Part shown: positions 25,290 to 33,948 of the stretch, piece by piece
Numbering within the stretch: position 1 is the first letter of the stretch
Layout of the letters: the number at the start of each line of letters is the position of its first letter
Source of the DNA: UBA11606 sp039188975
GTDB taxonomy: Bacteria; Actinomycetota; Acidimicrobiia; Acidimicrobiales; Aldehydirespiratoraceae
Direction of reading: 5' to 3'
Length of the DNA: 64,000 nucleotides
Assembly (NCBI GenBank): GCA_039188975.1
Contig: JBCCYT010000005.1
Span: 1 to 64,000, forward strand
Notes under the pieces: model-generated
Told to the model about the DNA's origin: nothing
Seen by the model: only the letters and a program-made list of their open reading frames with translations
The model's database searches: none
Position numbers and translations under genes: made by a program

Positions 25290-26479
25290 ACCTGCAGCGC
25301 ACCCGAGTCCAGCTGACCTTGCTGTACAGCGTGTTGACCGCACTCGCGGTTGGGGCGATTGGATGGTACGCGGTTCGAGAGGCGACCGATCGCATCGAGG
25401 ATTCGGCCGAGCGCGAAGCGGAGTCGGTGATTCGTGACGTCACCCTCGACTGGCCGGCGTTCGACGGTACTGGCCCGGGGAACACGTGGCTGGTGAATGT
25501 CGTCGATCGGTGGTCCAACCCGGTCGGCGACACGTGGATCGAGCCGCCGCTGTTCACGATTGCGGACAACAGTTGGGGTCGGCCGACCTTCGACGAGTTC
25601 GATTTCGACGGGGTCACTTACCTGTCGTACGCCGTTCCGATTCCGGTGGAGGAGGGGGAGGAGTGGCGCGAAGCGTTCGTGACGACGGTCGAGTTGACGC
25701 CCTTTCGTGAGGACGCATCCTCGATCCGCTTCCGCATCTGGCTTGCGGCCATCGGTTCGATCCTCGTTGCGAGCGCGGCGGGCTATTGGGTTGCTGGGCG
25801 TTCGCTCGCGCCCGCCCGCTTCGCGATGCGACAGCAACGAGATTTCATCGCTGACGCGGCCCACGAGTTGCGCACGCCCCTTGCGGTGATTCAGGCGTCG
25901 GCGAGCCATACCCTCTCGCGTGAACGAGAGGGCGGTGCGTACCGCGAGTCGCTCGAAGAGATTCGAGAAGCGGCGCAACGGGCCGGAGTTGGGGTCGCGG
26001 AGTTGCTCGAGCTGGCCCGGCTCGAAGCTGGTCAGGCATCGCTGCGCAAGGCGCCGCTGCGGCTGGATCTTCTCGCCGAGGAGGTCGCAGCGGGGATCCG
26101 GGTCGATGGCACGATCGTCGAAGCGCAGCCGACCGGTGCGTTGGTGATCGACGCGGACTACGGGATGATCCGTCAGTCGGTCGAGACCTTGACCAACAAC
26201 GCCGTTGCTCGATCCCAGCACGTGTGGTTGTCGACCGGCGATGTCGACAAGTGGGCGGTGATCGATATCGCCGATGACGGCCCCGGCTTCGACCCCGACA
26301 TCTTGCCGCACGTGTTCGACCGGTTCCGGCGTGGTGACAGCCGAGGGTCGAGCGGCCTCGGCCTGGCGATCGCCAACACGATCGTCACTGCGCACAACGG
26401 CCGAATCGAGGTGTCGAATCGCAGCGAGGGCGGCGCACTCGTGCGGGTGATGCTGCCGGTTGGGTCAGGCCGCGTCTGA
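25286..26479 (+). CDS. Membrane sensor histidine kinase
   Basis: 397 residues. One N-terminal membrane helix (about 9-29), an extracytoplasmic sensor of about 120 residues rich in Trp, Pro and acidic residues, and a second helix (about 152-170). The dimerisation domain has the phospho-acceptor His in RDFIADAAHELRTPLAVI. The ATPase has an N-box with changed spacing (SVETLTNNAVARS), then DIADDGPGFDPD and GSSGLGLAIANTIV. There is little or no HAMP domain between the second helix and the H-box. It partners the response regulator through an ATGA overlap. The signal is unknown. Confidence 0.92.
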   Translation: MNLQRTRVQLTLLYSVLTALAVGAIGWYAVREATDRIEDSAEREAESVIRDVTLDWPAFDGTGPGNTWLVNVVDRWSNPVGDTWIEPPLFTIADNSWGRPTFDEFDFDGVTYLSYAVPIPVEEGEEWREAFVTTVELTPFREDASSIRFRIWLAAIGSILVASAAGYWVAGRSLAPARFAMRQQRDFIADAAHELRTPLAVIQASASHTLSREREGGAYRESLEEIREAAQRAGVGVAELLELARLEAGQASLRKAPLRLDLLAEEVAAGIRVDGTIVEAQPTGALVIDADYGMIRQSVETLTNNAVARSQHVWLSTGDVDKWAVIDIADDGPGFDPDILPHVFDRFRRGDSRGSSGLGLAIANTIVTAHNGRIEVSNRSEGGALVRVMLPVGSGRV

Positions 26480-26773
26480 TCGGGTCGCGACCCGCACGAT
26501 GTCGTCGAGGGCGTCGACGAGGTCGGGGTTGTTGAGGAACAGCGCTTGCGCTTCGGGGCAGGCCCACGGGGAGCACAGCGCCTCGGCGGGAAGCCCGGCT
26601 CGCACCCAGGCGGTGGCGATTCGCCGGATGGCGCCGTCGACCGACGGATCCGCGGCGGTGACCGTGGCGCCGGCCATTGCCTCGATGTCCCAGTCGGCGG
26701 AGGTGACCATGGGGCCGCGCACGAGGTCCAGGCGATAGCGGATCGCTTCAGCGGCAATCTTCGCGTGGTTCAC
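26465..26773 (-). CDS. Hypothetical protein
   Basis: 102 residues from GTG 26773. The start is supported by GGAGG (complement of 26784-26788) 10 nt upstream and a possible -10 TACTGT at 26800-26805. The sequence is mostly helical and acidic: HAKIAAEAIRYRLDLVRGP, DIEAMAGATVTAADPSVDGAIRRIATAWV and NPDLVDALDDIVRVATRS. Two cysteines sit in LCSPWACPEA. I recognise no family. It overlaps the end of the kinase gene by 15 bp in convergent orientation. Confidence 0.6.
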   Translation of the reverse strand: MNHAKIAAEAIRYRLDLVRGPMVTSADWDIEAMAGATVTAADPSVDGAIRRIATAWVRAGLPAEALCSPWACPEAQALFLNNPDLVDALDDIVRVATRSDAA

Positions 26774-26835
26774 CGGCCCGTTTCCTCCCGACCCGCACCA
26801 CAGTAGAAAGCCTCGACGCGGTCCGGGTGGATCCC

Positions 26836-26866
26836 CTCGCGCGGTACGCGCGCTCGTGCGCGCGAG
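26836..26866 (-). terminator. GC-rich hairpin downstream of the ferrochelatase gene
   Basis: 26836-26843 pairs with 26859-26866 (8-bp perfect arms of ctcgcgcg) around a 15-nt loop that is itself alternating gc. It starts 8 nt after the ferrochelatase stop on the minus strand. There is no T-tract, so it may be a pause or mRNA-stabilising hairpin rather than an intrinsic terminator. Confidence 0.45.
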
Positions 26867-26874
26867 ACGCGCGA

Positions 26875-27951
26875 TCAGCTGGTTGGGCGACCGGCGGGGC
26901 GTTGGGGCGGTGGGCAACAGTTGACCCGGCACACGTCGGGCCGCACCTCGAGTCCACCCAACGCCGCTCGGGCAACGACCGTGGGGTCATCGGCGATCTC
27001 GGCTGCGATCCGCTCACCGATGAGATCGACCCACATGTCGATGAACGGCGCAACCGGCCCTGTGCCGGGCGAGATGGCGCGGCTGACCTCGATGCCCACC
27101 CGCTCGGCGGTCTGCACGGCCTCGGTGTCGAGATCCCACATGACTTCGATGTGGTCGCTGACAAAGCCGATCGGGATGATCACGACCGCCGTGACCCCTT
27201 CGTCGGCGAGCTGCTCGATCACGTCGTTGACGTCGGGCTCGAGCCAGGGTACCTGTGGCGGGCCCGAACGGCTCTGCCACACCAGTTGCGCCGGCAGGTC
27301 GGGTCGGGGCAACGCGGCACAGACGATTCGCATCGCCTCGCGCAGCTGGATCTCGTAGTCGCACACAGCCGCCATCGAGGACGGGATGGAATGGGCGGTG
27401 AACAACAGGGTGGGTTCGGCCTCGGGCCCATGCGTGGCGAGCGCATGGTTGGTGGCGTCGATGAACGGCTCCAAGAAGCCGGGGTGGTCGTAGTACGCCC
27501 GAACCTTGTCGATCTCGGGGACGGTGAGGTCGGGCCGGCGATCAGCAACCGTCTCTCGGGCCGCGATCAGGTTCTCGCGGTACTGGCGACAACCCGAGTA
27601 CGACGAGTACGCCGACGTGAAGATCGCGAGCGCCCGCCGAATGCCATCTTCGGCCATCTGCTCCACGGTGTCCGCGAGGAACGGGTGCCAGTTGCGGTTA
27701 CCCCAGTACACCGGAAGGTCGAGCCCGGTCTCGATCAGCGCAGTCTGGAGAGCCGACTGTTGTCGCCGGCATTGTTCGTTGATCGGGCTCACCCCGTCGA
27801 AGTACGCATAGTGTTCGCCGACGACGGCGAGCCGTTCGCGCGGGATGTTCCTACCGGCCGTCACGTTCTCGAGGAACGGGATCACGTCATCGGGACCCTC
27901 GGGTCCGCCGAAGCTGACGAGCACGATGGCGTCGTAGGGGGAATCGGCCAC
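26875..27951 (-). CDS. cpfC: Ferrochelatase, actinobacterial coproporphyrin type
   Basis: 358 residues from GTG 27951. It has LVSFGGPEGPDDVIPFLENV at the start, the catalytic-site His in LLFTAHSIP, and IPIGFVSDHIEVMWDLDTEA, the second active-site block. The C-terminus ends CRVNCCPPPQRP; this close cysteine cluster, together with an earlier cysteine, is the [2Fe-2S] ligand pattern of actinobacterial ferrochelatases. In this phylum the enzyme inserts iron into coproporphyrin III in the coproporphyrin-dependent haem pathway. TAGTCT ends 6 nt before the GTG, indicating a leaderless mRNA. hemH is the older name. Confidence 0.92.
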   Translation of the reverse strand: MADSPYDAIVLVSFGGPEGPDDVIPFLENVTAGRNIPRERLAVVGEHYAYFDGVSPINEQCRRQQSALQTALIETGLDLPVYWGNRNWHPFLADTVEQMAEDGIRRALAIFTSAYSSYSGCRQYRENLIAARETVADRRPDLTVPEIDKVRAYYDHPGFLEPFIDATNHALATHGPEAEPTLLFTAHSIPSSMAAVCDYEIQLREAMRIVCAALPRPDLPAQLVWQSRSGPPQVPWLEPDVNDVIEQLADEGVTAVVIIPIGFVSDHIEVMWDLDTEAVQTAERVGIEVSRAISPGTGPVAPFIDMWVDLIGERIAAEIADDPTVVARAALGGLEVRPDVCRVNCCPPPQRPAGRPTS

Positions 27952-27957
27952 GCTCGG

Positions 27958-27963
27958 AGACTA
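27958..27963 (-). promoter_or_regulatory. TANNNT -10 box for the ferrochelatase gene
   Basis: TAGTCT on the minus strand ends 6 nt before the GTG at 27951. Confidence 0.5.
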
Positions 27964-28000
27964 GGTGGCCGTCCGCCTTTTCGTTCGGTCGGGTCCTGGG

Positions 28001-28068
28001 TAGATTTTCCTCACGACGGGTGGAGGGTCGTCGAGCGCTTTGCGCGCTCGCTGCCGCGTGCTCCACCC
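28001..28068 (+). promoter_or_regulatory. Possible promoter and nested-hairpin leader of the Rpf-like gene
   Basis: TAGATT at 28001-28006 could be a -10 box. Downstream, 28018-28025 pairs with 28061-28068 (gggtggag/ctccaccc), and inside it 28032-28038 pairs with 28044-28050 (cgagcgc/gcgctcg). The outer stem ends 13 nt before the ATG. Rpf genes in other actinobacteria often have regulatory leaders, but this does not match a riboswitch class I can name. Confidence 0.45.
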
Positions 28069-28081
28069 ACGCCGTGCAGTC

Positions 28082-29071
28082 ATGACCGCAAATCGCTTCA
28101 CCACCGCCCCAGGGTTTCCCCCTCACCAGATCGAGGACCCGTCGCGGCTCCGCGCATCCGGGGACGGGCTGGCGCTGCCGTCATCGTCACGTCGAGCAGG
28201 GCGGATCCTGGCACTGGTGACCGTGCTGGCGTTGATCGCAGGATGGCAGGCACTGGGCGCATCAGCCCAGACGGTCGACGACCTCCGCGGCGACATCCCA
28301 ACCGGTGATGACGTTCGAGCGGAGCTCGCCGAGATCGCGGATGCGCGACTCGACAATCTGATGACACTCACCGCATCAGAAGCCGAACTCACCGCGGTCT
28401 TGACCGCCCGCGACGATCTCGACGCTGAGCAGCGCCGCCTCGCCGCCGAGATCGAGGCGGCCACCGACAACCTTCGCCGGGTCGCCATCGAGTCCTTCAT
28501 CACCGGCGGTGAGCTGTCCGAACTCGAGTATCTGACTGCGGTTGGAGGCGCCTCGGACTTCGCGTGGCGTCAGTACCTCGTTCGCTCCCATGCCGGCTCG
28601 TCCAAGGTCGCGGTCCAACGTATGCAAGCCCTGCTCGAACGAGCGGACGACGACGTGCTGGCCACGATCAATCGAGCGGAGGAGCTCCGGGCCACGATCA
28701 TCCGGCTCGAGATCGAGATCGATGCACTCGATCTCCGCGAGGAAGAGCTCACCGAGGTGCTGCCGTTGGCCGATGCCTGGGATCGCACCGCGGTCGCGGT
28801 TGCGGAAGGGCAGTGGGGCATCGCCCCCGCCGATCGTTGGGCCCGGCTCCGGTTCTGTGAGTCGACCGACAATTATCAGGCGATCAATCCTTCGGGGACC
28901 TACCGGGGTGCCTACCAGTTCGACTACGCGACCTGGCAAACGGTCGGCGGCACCGGTGACCCTGCGGCTGCGCCACCGGAGGAGCAAGATGCTCGGGCAC
29001 GGGAGCTCTACGCCCGCCGAGGCCATCAGCCCTGGCCGGAGTGCGGCCGCTTCTTGATCGACGAAGAATAG
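28082..29071 (+). CDS. Secreted coiled-coil protein with C-terminal Rpf-type transglycosylase domain
   Basis: 329 residues from ATG 28082. A long N-terminal tail of about 40 residues precedes a membrane/signal helix (RILALVTVLALIAGWQALGASAQ). Residues about 75-240 are helical with heptad-like spacing (LTASEAELTAVLTARDDLDA). The last 85 residues match the resuscitation-promoting-factor/transglycosylase domain: WARLRFCESTDNYQAINPSG, with the catalytic Glu in CES, then YRGAYQFDYATWQTVGG and WPECGRF, which supplies the second cysteine. It probably trims peptidoglycan during growth or resuscitation. The leader is highly structured. Confidence 0.88.
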   Translation: MTANRFTTAPGFPPHQIEDPSRLRASGDGLALPSSSRRAGRILALVTVLALIAGWQALGASAQTVDDLRGDIPTGDDVRAELAEIADARLDNLMTLTASEAELTAVLTARDDLDAEQRRLAAEIEAATDNLRRVAIESFITGGELSELEYLTAVGGASDFAWRQYLVRSHAGSSKVAVQRMQALLERADDDVLATINRAEELRATIIRLEIEIDALDLREEELTEVLPLADAWDRTAVAVAEGQWGIAPADRWARLRFCESTDNYQAINPSGTYRGAYQFDYATWQTVGGTGDPAAAPPEEQDARARELYARRGHQPWPECGRFLIDEE

Positions 29072-29110
29072 GCGGGCTCGGTCGTCGAGTGGTGCCCAGA
29101 GCCGGTCGTG

Positions 29111-29446
29111 TCAGCCGCCCAGCAGTTTGCGGGCGACCTGCCCCAGCCGACTCGGCTGGGGTGGCTCCCATCCTTCGGGCACCAGGTGCGGCGCCTTCGC
29201 GCTCAGCACGGTGATGACGTCGTCGGCACTCGGGTTGACCATCGCAATGTCGTCGATGACGACGGTGGGGACGGTCTCGTTGCCGTTGGCGTGCTGGCGC
29301 ACGATGGCCGCGTCACCCGGGTTGTCCCAGATGTTGTGCTTGTCGAGGGGGACCCCGGCCCGGTCGAGGTTGCGGTTGAGCATGGCGCAGAAGCCGCAGC
29401 CGGGCCGCCAGTAGAAGTCGACGGCGTTGATGGTGGATTCGGCCAT
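29111..29446 (-). CDS. Glutaredoxin-family protein (mycoredoxin-like)
   Basis: 111 residues from ATG 29446. A thioredoxin fold starts VDFYWRPGCGFCAMLNRNLDRAGV with the redox motif CGFC, followed by the cis-Pro segment ETVPTVVIDD and a C-terminal extension of about 25 residues. In a mycothiol-using host such proteins (mycoredoxins) reduce mixed disulfides with mycothiol. CGFC differs by one residue from the CGYC of characterised mycoredoxin-1, so the assignment is by analogy. The long upstream frame on this strand is a shadow. Confidence 0.82.
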   Translation of the reverse strand: MAESTINAVDFYWRPGCGFCAMLNRNLDRAGVPLDKHNIWDNPGDAAIVRQHANGNETVPTVVIDDIAMVNPSADDVITVLSAKAPHLVPEGWEPPQPSRLGQVARKLLGG

Positions 29447-29569
29447 GGCAGGTGCTCTCTCTCGGGGGTGGGGCGAGTCTAGGGATGGCAACCCACCGGC
29501 CGGGCTCGAGATTCCGCTCGATGGATGATTCCCCCCTGCCTGTCGCTCTGTCGTGTCACTGGGTCGCAC

Positions 29570-29575
29570 TAGGTT
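29570..29575 (+). promoter_or_regulatory. TANNNT -10 box for the ABC exporter operon
   Basis: TAGGTT ends 6 nt before the ATG at 29582. Confidence 0.5.
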
Positions 29576-29581
29576 GACGAC

Positions 29582-30541
29582 ATGTCCGATTCTCCAATCG
29601 CAGCGGTTCGTGCGGAAGGCCTCCGCCGTACATTCGGCGACGACGTGGTCGCCGTGGACGGTGTCGACCTCGAGGTCCAGCCCGGTGAGATCTATGGCTT
29701 TCTCGGGCCGAACGGGGCCGGCAAGTCGACCGTGGTGCGCATGTTGTGCACCTTGCTGGCGCCGTCCGGTGGCCGAGCGTGGGTCGGCGGGCTCGACGTC
29801 GCCACCGATGCGGATGACGTGCGTCTGTCGATCGGGGTTGCGCTGCAAGAAGCCGGTCTCGACGACAACATGACCGGCCGGGAGATCCTCGTGACCCAGG
29901 GTCGTCTCTTTGGGATGACCCGCCCGCAGATCGATGCGCGTATCGAGGAACTGTCGCCGATCCTCGAAATGAGTGCGCTGGATCGCCTGGTGCGGACGTA
30001 TTCGGGCGGTATGGCCCGCCGTCTCGATCTCGCCGCGGCACTCATACACAACCCGTCGGTGCTGTTCCTCGACGAGCCCACCACCGGGCTCGACCCGCCC
30101 AGCCGGTTGCGGGTGTGGGAAGAGGTCCGCCGCCTGAACCGAGAGATCGGCCTCACCTTGTTTCTCACCACCCAGTACCTGGAGGAAGCCGACGAGCTCG
30201 CCGACCGGGTCGGCATCATCAACGCGGGCCGGCTCGTGGCGGAGGGCACCCCGTCAGAGCTCAAGCGATCGATCGGCACCGATGTGGTCACCGCAGTGAT
30301 CGACGGTGATCCGGCTGCCGCGAAGGCGGCCGTGAGCGGCGTCGACGGCCTCGGCGCAGTCGATGTGTTCGGGGCCGAACTGCGGGTCGCCAGTGACAAT
30401 GGCGCCAAGGCGATCAGCCCGGTTGCATTGGCGCTCGCCAGCGCCGGCATCGACGTCAAGGAGCTGAGTTTGCGCACCCCGACCCTCGACGATGTGTTCC
30501 TCGATGTAACCGGCACCCATCTCGAAGGAGGTCAGGCATGA
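29582..30541 (+). CDS. ABC exporter ATP-binding subunit, DrrA type
   Basis: 319 residues: Walker A GPNGAGKSTVVRM, a Q-loop in IGVALQEAGLDDNMTG, signature TYSGGMARRLDLAAAL, Walker B VLFLDEPTTGLDP, and an H-loop region with Gln (FLTTQYLEEADEL) in place of the usual His context. The last 90 residues form the regulatory domain found in daunorubicin-resistance-type exporters. With its permease it probably exports a drug or lipid. The permease ATG overlaps its stop (ATGA), and the strong ribosome-binding site aaggaggt lies within its last codons. Confidence 0.9.
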   Translation: MSDSPIAAVRAEGLRRTFGDDVVAVDGVDLEVQPGEIYGFLGPNGAGKSTVVRMLCTLLAPSGGRAWVGGLDVATDADDVRLSIGVALQEAGLDDNMTGREILVTQGRLFGMTRPQIDARIEELSPILEMSALDRLVRTYSGGMARRLDLAAALIHNPSVLFLDEPTTGLDPPSRLRVWEEVRRLNREIGLTLFLTTQYLEEADELADRVGIINAGRLVAEGTPSELKRSIGTDVVTAVIDGDPAAAKAAVSGVDGLGAVDVFGAELRVASDNGAKAISPVALALASAGIDVKELSLRTPTLDDVFLDVTGTHLEGGQA

Positions 30542-31338
30542 CCGATACCAGCGCCTCTGCTCCGTTCATCGCTCGAAGGGCCGGGTTCGTGCAGGATACG
30601 ATCTCGATCGCTCGCCGGTCGATCCGTCAGTTGCCCCGAGACATCGCATTCATCGGTCCGACGCTGTTCATCCCGCTGTTCTTCCTGGTGGTCAATGTCG
30701 GGTCGCTGTCCGAGGCGGCTCAGTTCACCAACATCGACATCACCTACCGAGAGTTTCAGCTGCCGGTCGCCATCGTCTTTGCGGTCACCGGTGTAACCCG
30801 GGCCAACGCCATGGTGCTCGACATCCAGAACGGGTACTTCGATCGGTTGATGACGACACCGGTCTCACGTCGAGCCCTGCTGCTTGGCCACATGATGGCT
30901 GACTTCGTTCTGGTGATCGCACTCGCAATCCCCGTGATGATCCTCGGCTTCGCCATCGGCGCCCGCTTCGAGACCGGCGTGCTGGGGGTTCTGGTCTTCA
31001 TCTTCTTGGCTGCGCTCTGGGGCTTGGCCTACACGGGCATTCCCTACGCGATCGCGTTGAAGACCGGGAATCCCGGAGCCGTCAACTCGTCGTTCATCAT
31101 CTTCTTCCCGTTTGCCTTCTTGACGACCGCGTACGTTCCGCTCGAAAACATGAGTGGCTGGTTGGCGTCGGTCGCCCGCTACAACCCGGTCACCTACGTG
31201 TTCGGTGCGTTGCGTTCGCTGTTCAGCGGCTGGGATCCGGCTGAGCTGGGCAAGGGCCTGCTCGCCATCGCCGTGCTGGGCTTCATCACCCAGACCCTGT
31301 CGTTTCGGGCGCTCAAGGGCCGGGTAGACGTGACGTGA
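30538..31338 (+). CDS. ABC-2 type exporter permease
   Basis: 266 residues with about six membrane helices and a long cytosolic start (APFIARRAGFVQDTISIARRSIRQLPR). Family-typical blocks are ANAMVLDIQNGYFDRLMTTPVSRRALLLGHM, an amphipathic coupling helix, and the later FAFLTTAYVPLENMSGWLASVARYNPVTYVFGALRSL. It is the membrane half of the DrrAB-like exporter with the preceding gene. The 3' end overlaps the convergent SGNH hydrolase gene by 26 bp. The cargo is not evident from the context. Confidence 0.88.
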   Translation: MTDTSASAPFIARRAGFVQDTISIARRSIRQLPRDIAFIGPTLFIPLFFLVVNVGSLSEAAQFTNIDITYREFQLPVAIVFAVTGVTRANAMVLDIQNGYFDRLMTTPVSRRALLLGHMMADFVLVIALAIPVMILGFAIGARFETGVLGVLVFIFLAALWGLAYTGIPYAIALKTGNPGAVNSSFIIFFPFAFLTTAYVPLENMSGWLASVARYNPVTYVFGALRSLFSGWDPAELGKGLLAIAVLGFITQTLSFRALKGRVDVT

Positions 31339-32089
31339 CCGCGCCCTGGGCCGGTACTCGGTCCGGGTCGAGCCCGAGCTGTTCGGCAAAGGCCCGCATC
31401 CAGGCGTCATAACCCCGGTCGTTCGGGTGGAACAGGTCGGCCGAAACCCCCCGGTGTGGGGCAACCATGTGCGGTCCGAGTTCGGCGACGAGAACCCGGT
31501 GGTCGGCGGCGGTTTCGCGCAGGGCCCGATTGACGTAGCGGCCCGTCGGGCTAAACGACGGCGCCGGGAGCGCCGAAATGATGGCCCCGGCGGGGAGCGC
31601 GGCAACCAGACGGTTGAGTCGCTCGGCCAGAGCCGACGGGTTGGGGTTGCGCATGAGATCGTTCGAGCCGACGCAGACCGTGACGATCGTGGGCGCCGCG
31701 GGCAGGAGATCCAGCAACGGGAGTTGTTCATCGATGACGTGTTCGCTCGTCGCCCCGGACCGGCTCAGATTCACGAGCGCATGAGGCCGATCATCTGCGG
31801 CAAGGGCGGCGTCGATGCGAGCGATCCAGCTGTGGTCGATCGTCGAGGCACCGATGCCCTGTGCCGTCGAGTCTCCGAGTGCGGCCCACAACGGCAGCGC
31901 GCCGGGGCCGTCCGCCGCCGTCAGGGCCGATTCGGTGATGGCGTGCCAGTCGCGCTCGATGGGGTCGATCTTCGCGGACACGGTGCGTACCGCGGGATTG
32001 ACCCGCTGCATGACGCGCGTGAGACGGGCCGGCGTCCACGGCGGCCGGGCATCCAGCGCTTCGATGATGGGATGGCGTTCCTCGGTCAC
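31313..32089 (-). CDS. SGNH/GDSL-family hydrolase
   Basis: 258 residues with no signal peptide. Block I is WAALGDSTAQGIGAS, with the nucleophile Ser in GDS; block II has NLSRSGATSEHV with the Gly; block III is CVGSNDLMRN with the Asn; block V is DLFHPNDRGYDAW with the catalytic Asp and His. It is a lipase/esterase-like hydrolase of the Ser-Gly-Asn-His type, perhaps acting on a short acyl ester. About 55 residues precede block I (PARLTRVMQRVNPAVR), longer than in minimal members. Substrate unknown. Confidence 0.88.
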   Translation of the reverse strand: MTEERHPIIEALDARPPWTPARLTRVMQRVNPAVRTVSAKIDPIERDWHAITESALTAADGPGALPLWAALGDSTAQGIGASTIDHSWIARIDAALAADDRPHALVNLSRSGATSEHVIDEQLPLLDLLPAAPTIVTVCVGSNDLMRNPNPSALAERLNRLVAALPAGAIISALPAPSFSPTGRYVNRALRETAADHRVLVAELGPHMVAPHRGVSADLFHPNDRGYDAWMRAFAEQLGLDPDRVPAQGAVTSRLPGP

Positions 32090-32123
32090 GCCCGCACCTC
32101 GTGGGAGCCATGGGGGATGGTCG

Positions 32124-32129
32124 TAGTCT
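32124..32129 (+). promoter_or_regulatory. TANNNT -10 box for the ABC-F gene
   Basis: TAGTCT ends 7 nt before GTG 32137 and supports that start over the upstream ATG at 32101. Confidence 0.45.
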
Positions 32130-32136
32130 GCGGCAC

Positions 32137-33897
32137 GTGATCCTCGTCGACGTGGACCGTGTCAGTATGAGCCGGCCGCTGCGGCCCCTGTTCGCCGACG
32201 TGTCGGTGACGGTTGCGGCGGGCGATCGGTTGGGTGTGGTCGGCATCAACGGCACCGGCAAGTCGACCTTGCTGTCGATCATCGCCGGGACGCGCGAACC
32301 GGAGTCGGGAGAGGTGCGCCGCGGGCGGGGCGTGACGATGGCGGCGGTCGACCAGGTCACGACCTTGCCGTCCGGCTCGGTTCGAGACGCAGTCGGCGGT
32401 GGGTGGCGAGGAGAGGCGGCCCTGCATCGGCTTGGCCTCGCCGACGTGATCGACCGTCCGGTCGATCAGCTGTCGGGAGGACAGGAAAAGCGGGTGTCGC
32501 TTGCCAAGGCCCTGGTGACCGACGCCGACCTTCTCGTTCTCGACGAACCCACCAACCATCTCGACGTCGACGCCATCGAGTGGCTGGAACATGAACTCGA
32601 GCAGTTCCGGGGTGGTTTGGTGATCGTCACCCACGATCGCTACGTGCTCGATCAGGTTGCGACCCGTGTGCTCGAACTGGACCGAGGCGCCGCCTACGTG
32701 CACGAGGGTGGCTACGCCGGCTATCTCGAAGGCCGAGCGGCACGTGAGGAGCGGGCGGCCGCGCACGAATCGACCCGTCAAAATCTGGCGCGCCGGGAGC
32801 TGGCGTGGCTGCGACGAGGGGCCAAGGCCCGGACCCGGAAGAGCCGGGCTCGGGTGGAGCGCGCAACCGAGCTCATCAACACCCGGGCTCAGGCGGCGGC
32901 GCGAGATGGGGATCTCGATCTTGACTCGCTTCACCAGGGCACGCCGCGCCTTGGTGACCAGGTGGTCGAGTTGCATGACATCACGGTCGGCTTCGATGCC
33001 GATGCGCCGCTGGTATCGGGACTCGACCTGTTGCTCGATCGGCGTGAGCGACTCGGCATCGTGGGTGCGAACGGGTCAGGCAAGTCGACGCTGCTCGATG
33101 TGATCGCCGGCCGGCGGGCGCCGCTTGGCGGGCATCGAGTGCAGGGACCGACGGTCGCGATCGGGCTCAACGACCAACAAGGCCGAGATCTCGATCCCCA
33201 GATGCGTGTCCGGCACGCGATCGCGGGCGAGGGGGCTGAGCCGGATTGGTGGGACGTTCAGTTGCTGGAACGCTTCTGGTTCGACGGTGACGCGCAGAAG
33301 TCACCGATCGAGCTGTTGTCCGGCGGTGAGCGACGTCGGCTGCAGCTGGTGCTGACGTTGGCGGCGAAACCGAACGTGTTGTTGCTCGATGAGCCCACCA
33401 ACGACCTTGATCTCGACACGCTGCGGGCGTTGGAGGACTTTCTCGACGATTGGCCGGGGGCGGTGGTTGTGATCAGCCATGACCGCACGTTCCTCGATCG
33501 AACGGTCAATGACGTGTTGGTCATCGATGACGGTGAAGCCCGTCGGTGGCCAGGCGGGTACGCCGGCTGGCTCGGCGACCGGGAGGGCGCCAGCAATATC
33601 CGGACGCTCGACACGTCGGGCGGTTCGACCCCAGCGGCCGACACTCGAGAACGTCCTGAACGCGCACATCGATCACGCTCGACGGTGCGTCACGAGCTGA
33701 AGGCGGCCGAAAAAGACATGGCTCGGCTCGAGAAGCGCGTCGTTGCGCTGCGCGATGAGCTCGCCGCCGCAGGAACCGATCACGCGGTGCTCGCCCAGGT
33801 CGGGTCGGCACTCGCGGCCGAAGAAGCGGCCCTGGCCGAGGCGGAGGAACGTTGGTTGGAGCGCACGGCCGAGATCGACGAGATCGACGGTCGCTGA
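32137..33897 (+). CDS. ABC-F family ATPase (Uup-like)
   Basis: 586 residues from GTG 32137. Two ABC cassettes without membrane segments: Walker A GINGTGKSTLL and GANGSGKSTLL, signatures QLSGGQEKRVSLAKAL and LLSGGERRRLQLVLTL, Walker B LLVLDEPTNHLD and VLLLDEPTNDLD. The inter-domain linker is rich in Arg and Ala, and the C-terminal 75 residues form a coiled coil (HELKAAEKDMARLEKRVVALRDELA) as in Uup. ABC-F proteins bind the ribosome or act in branched-DNA metabolism; some confer antibiotic resistance. The Uup-type tail favours a housekeeping role. Confidence 0.9.
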   Translation: MILVDVDRVSMSRPLRPLFADVSVTVAAGDRLGVVGINGTGKSTLLSIIAGTREPESGEVRRGRGVTMAAVDQVTTLPSGSVRDAVGGGWRGEAALHRLGLADVIDRPVDQLSGGQEKRVSLAKALVTDADLLVLDEPTNHLDVDAIEWLEHELEQFRGGLVIVTHDRYVLDQVATRVLELDRGAAYVHEGGYAGYLEGRAAREERAAAHESTRQNLARRELAWLRRGAKARTRKSRARVERATELINTRAQAAARDGDLDLDSLHQGTPRLGDQVVELHDITVGFDADAPLVSGLDLLLDRRERLGIVGANGSGKSTLLDVIAGRRAPLGGHRVQGPTVAIGLNDQQGRDLDPQMRVRHAIAGEGAEPDWWDVQLLERFWFDGDAQKSPIELLSGGERRRLQLVLTLAAKPNVLLLDEPTNDLDLDTLRALEDFLDDWPGAVVVISHDRTFLDRTVNDVLVIDDGEARRWPGGYAGWLGDREGASNIRTLDTSGGSTPAADTRERPERAHRSRSTVRHELKAAEKDMARLEKRVVALRDELAAAGTDHAVLAQVGSALAAEEAALAEAEERWLERTAEIDEIDGR

Positions 33898-33935
33898 TCG
33901 ATCGGGCCCGGGAATGCTGAGCGGGGCCCTGGCGT

Positions 33936-33941
33936 TATCCT
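33936..33941 (+). promoter_or_regulatory. TANNNT -10 box for the NfuA-like gene
   Basis: TATCCT ends 7 nt before the ATG at 33949. Transcription from that A would bypass the ATG at 33943 and start translation at the second Met. Confidence 0.45.
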
Positions 33942-33948
33942 GATGACT

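Noticed and set aside
28001..28081. c-di-AMP (ydaO-type) riboswitch upstream of the Rpf-like gene
   Set aside because: The leader is too short and lacks the conserved ydaO core; only nested stems can be supported.
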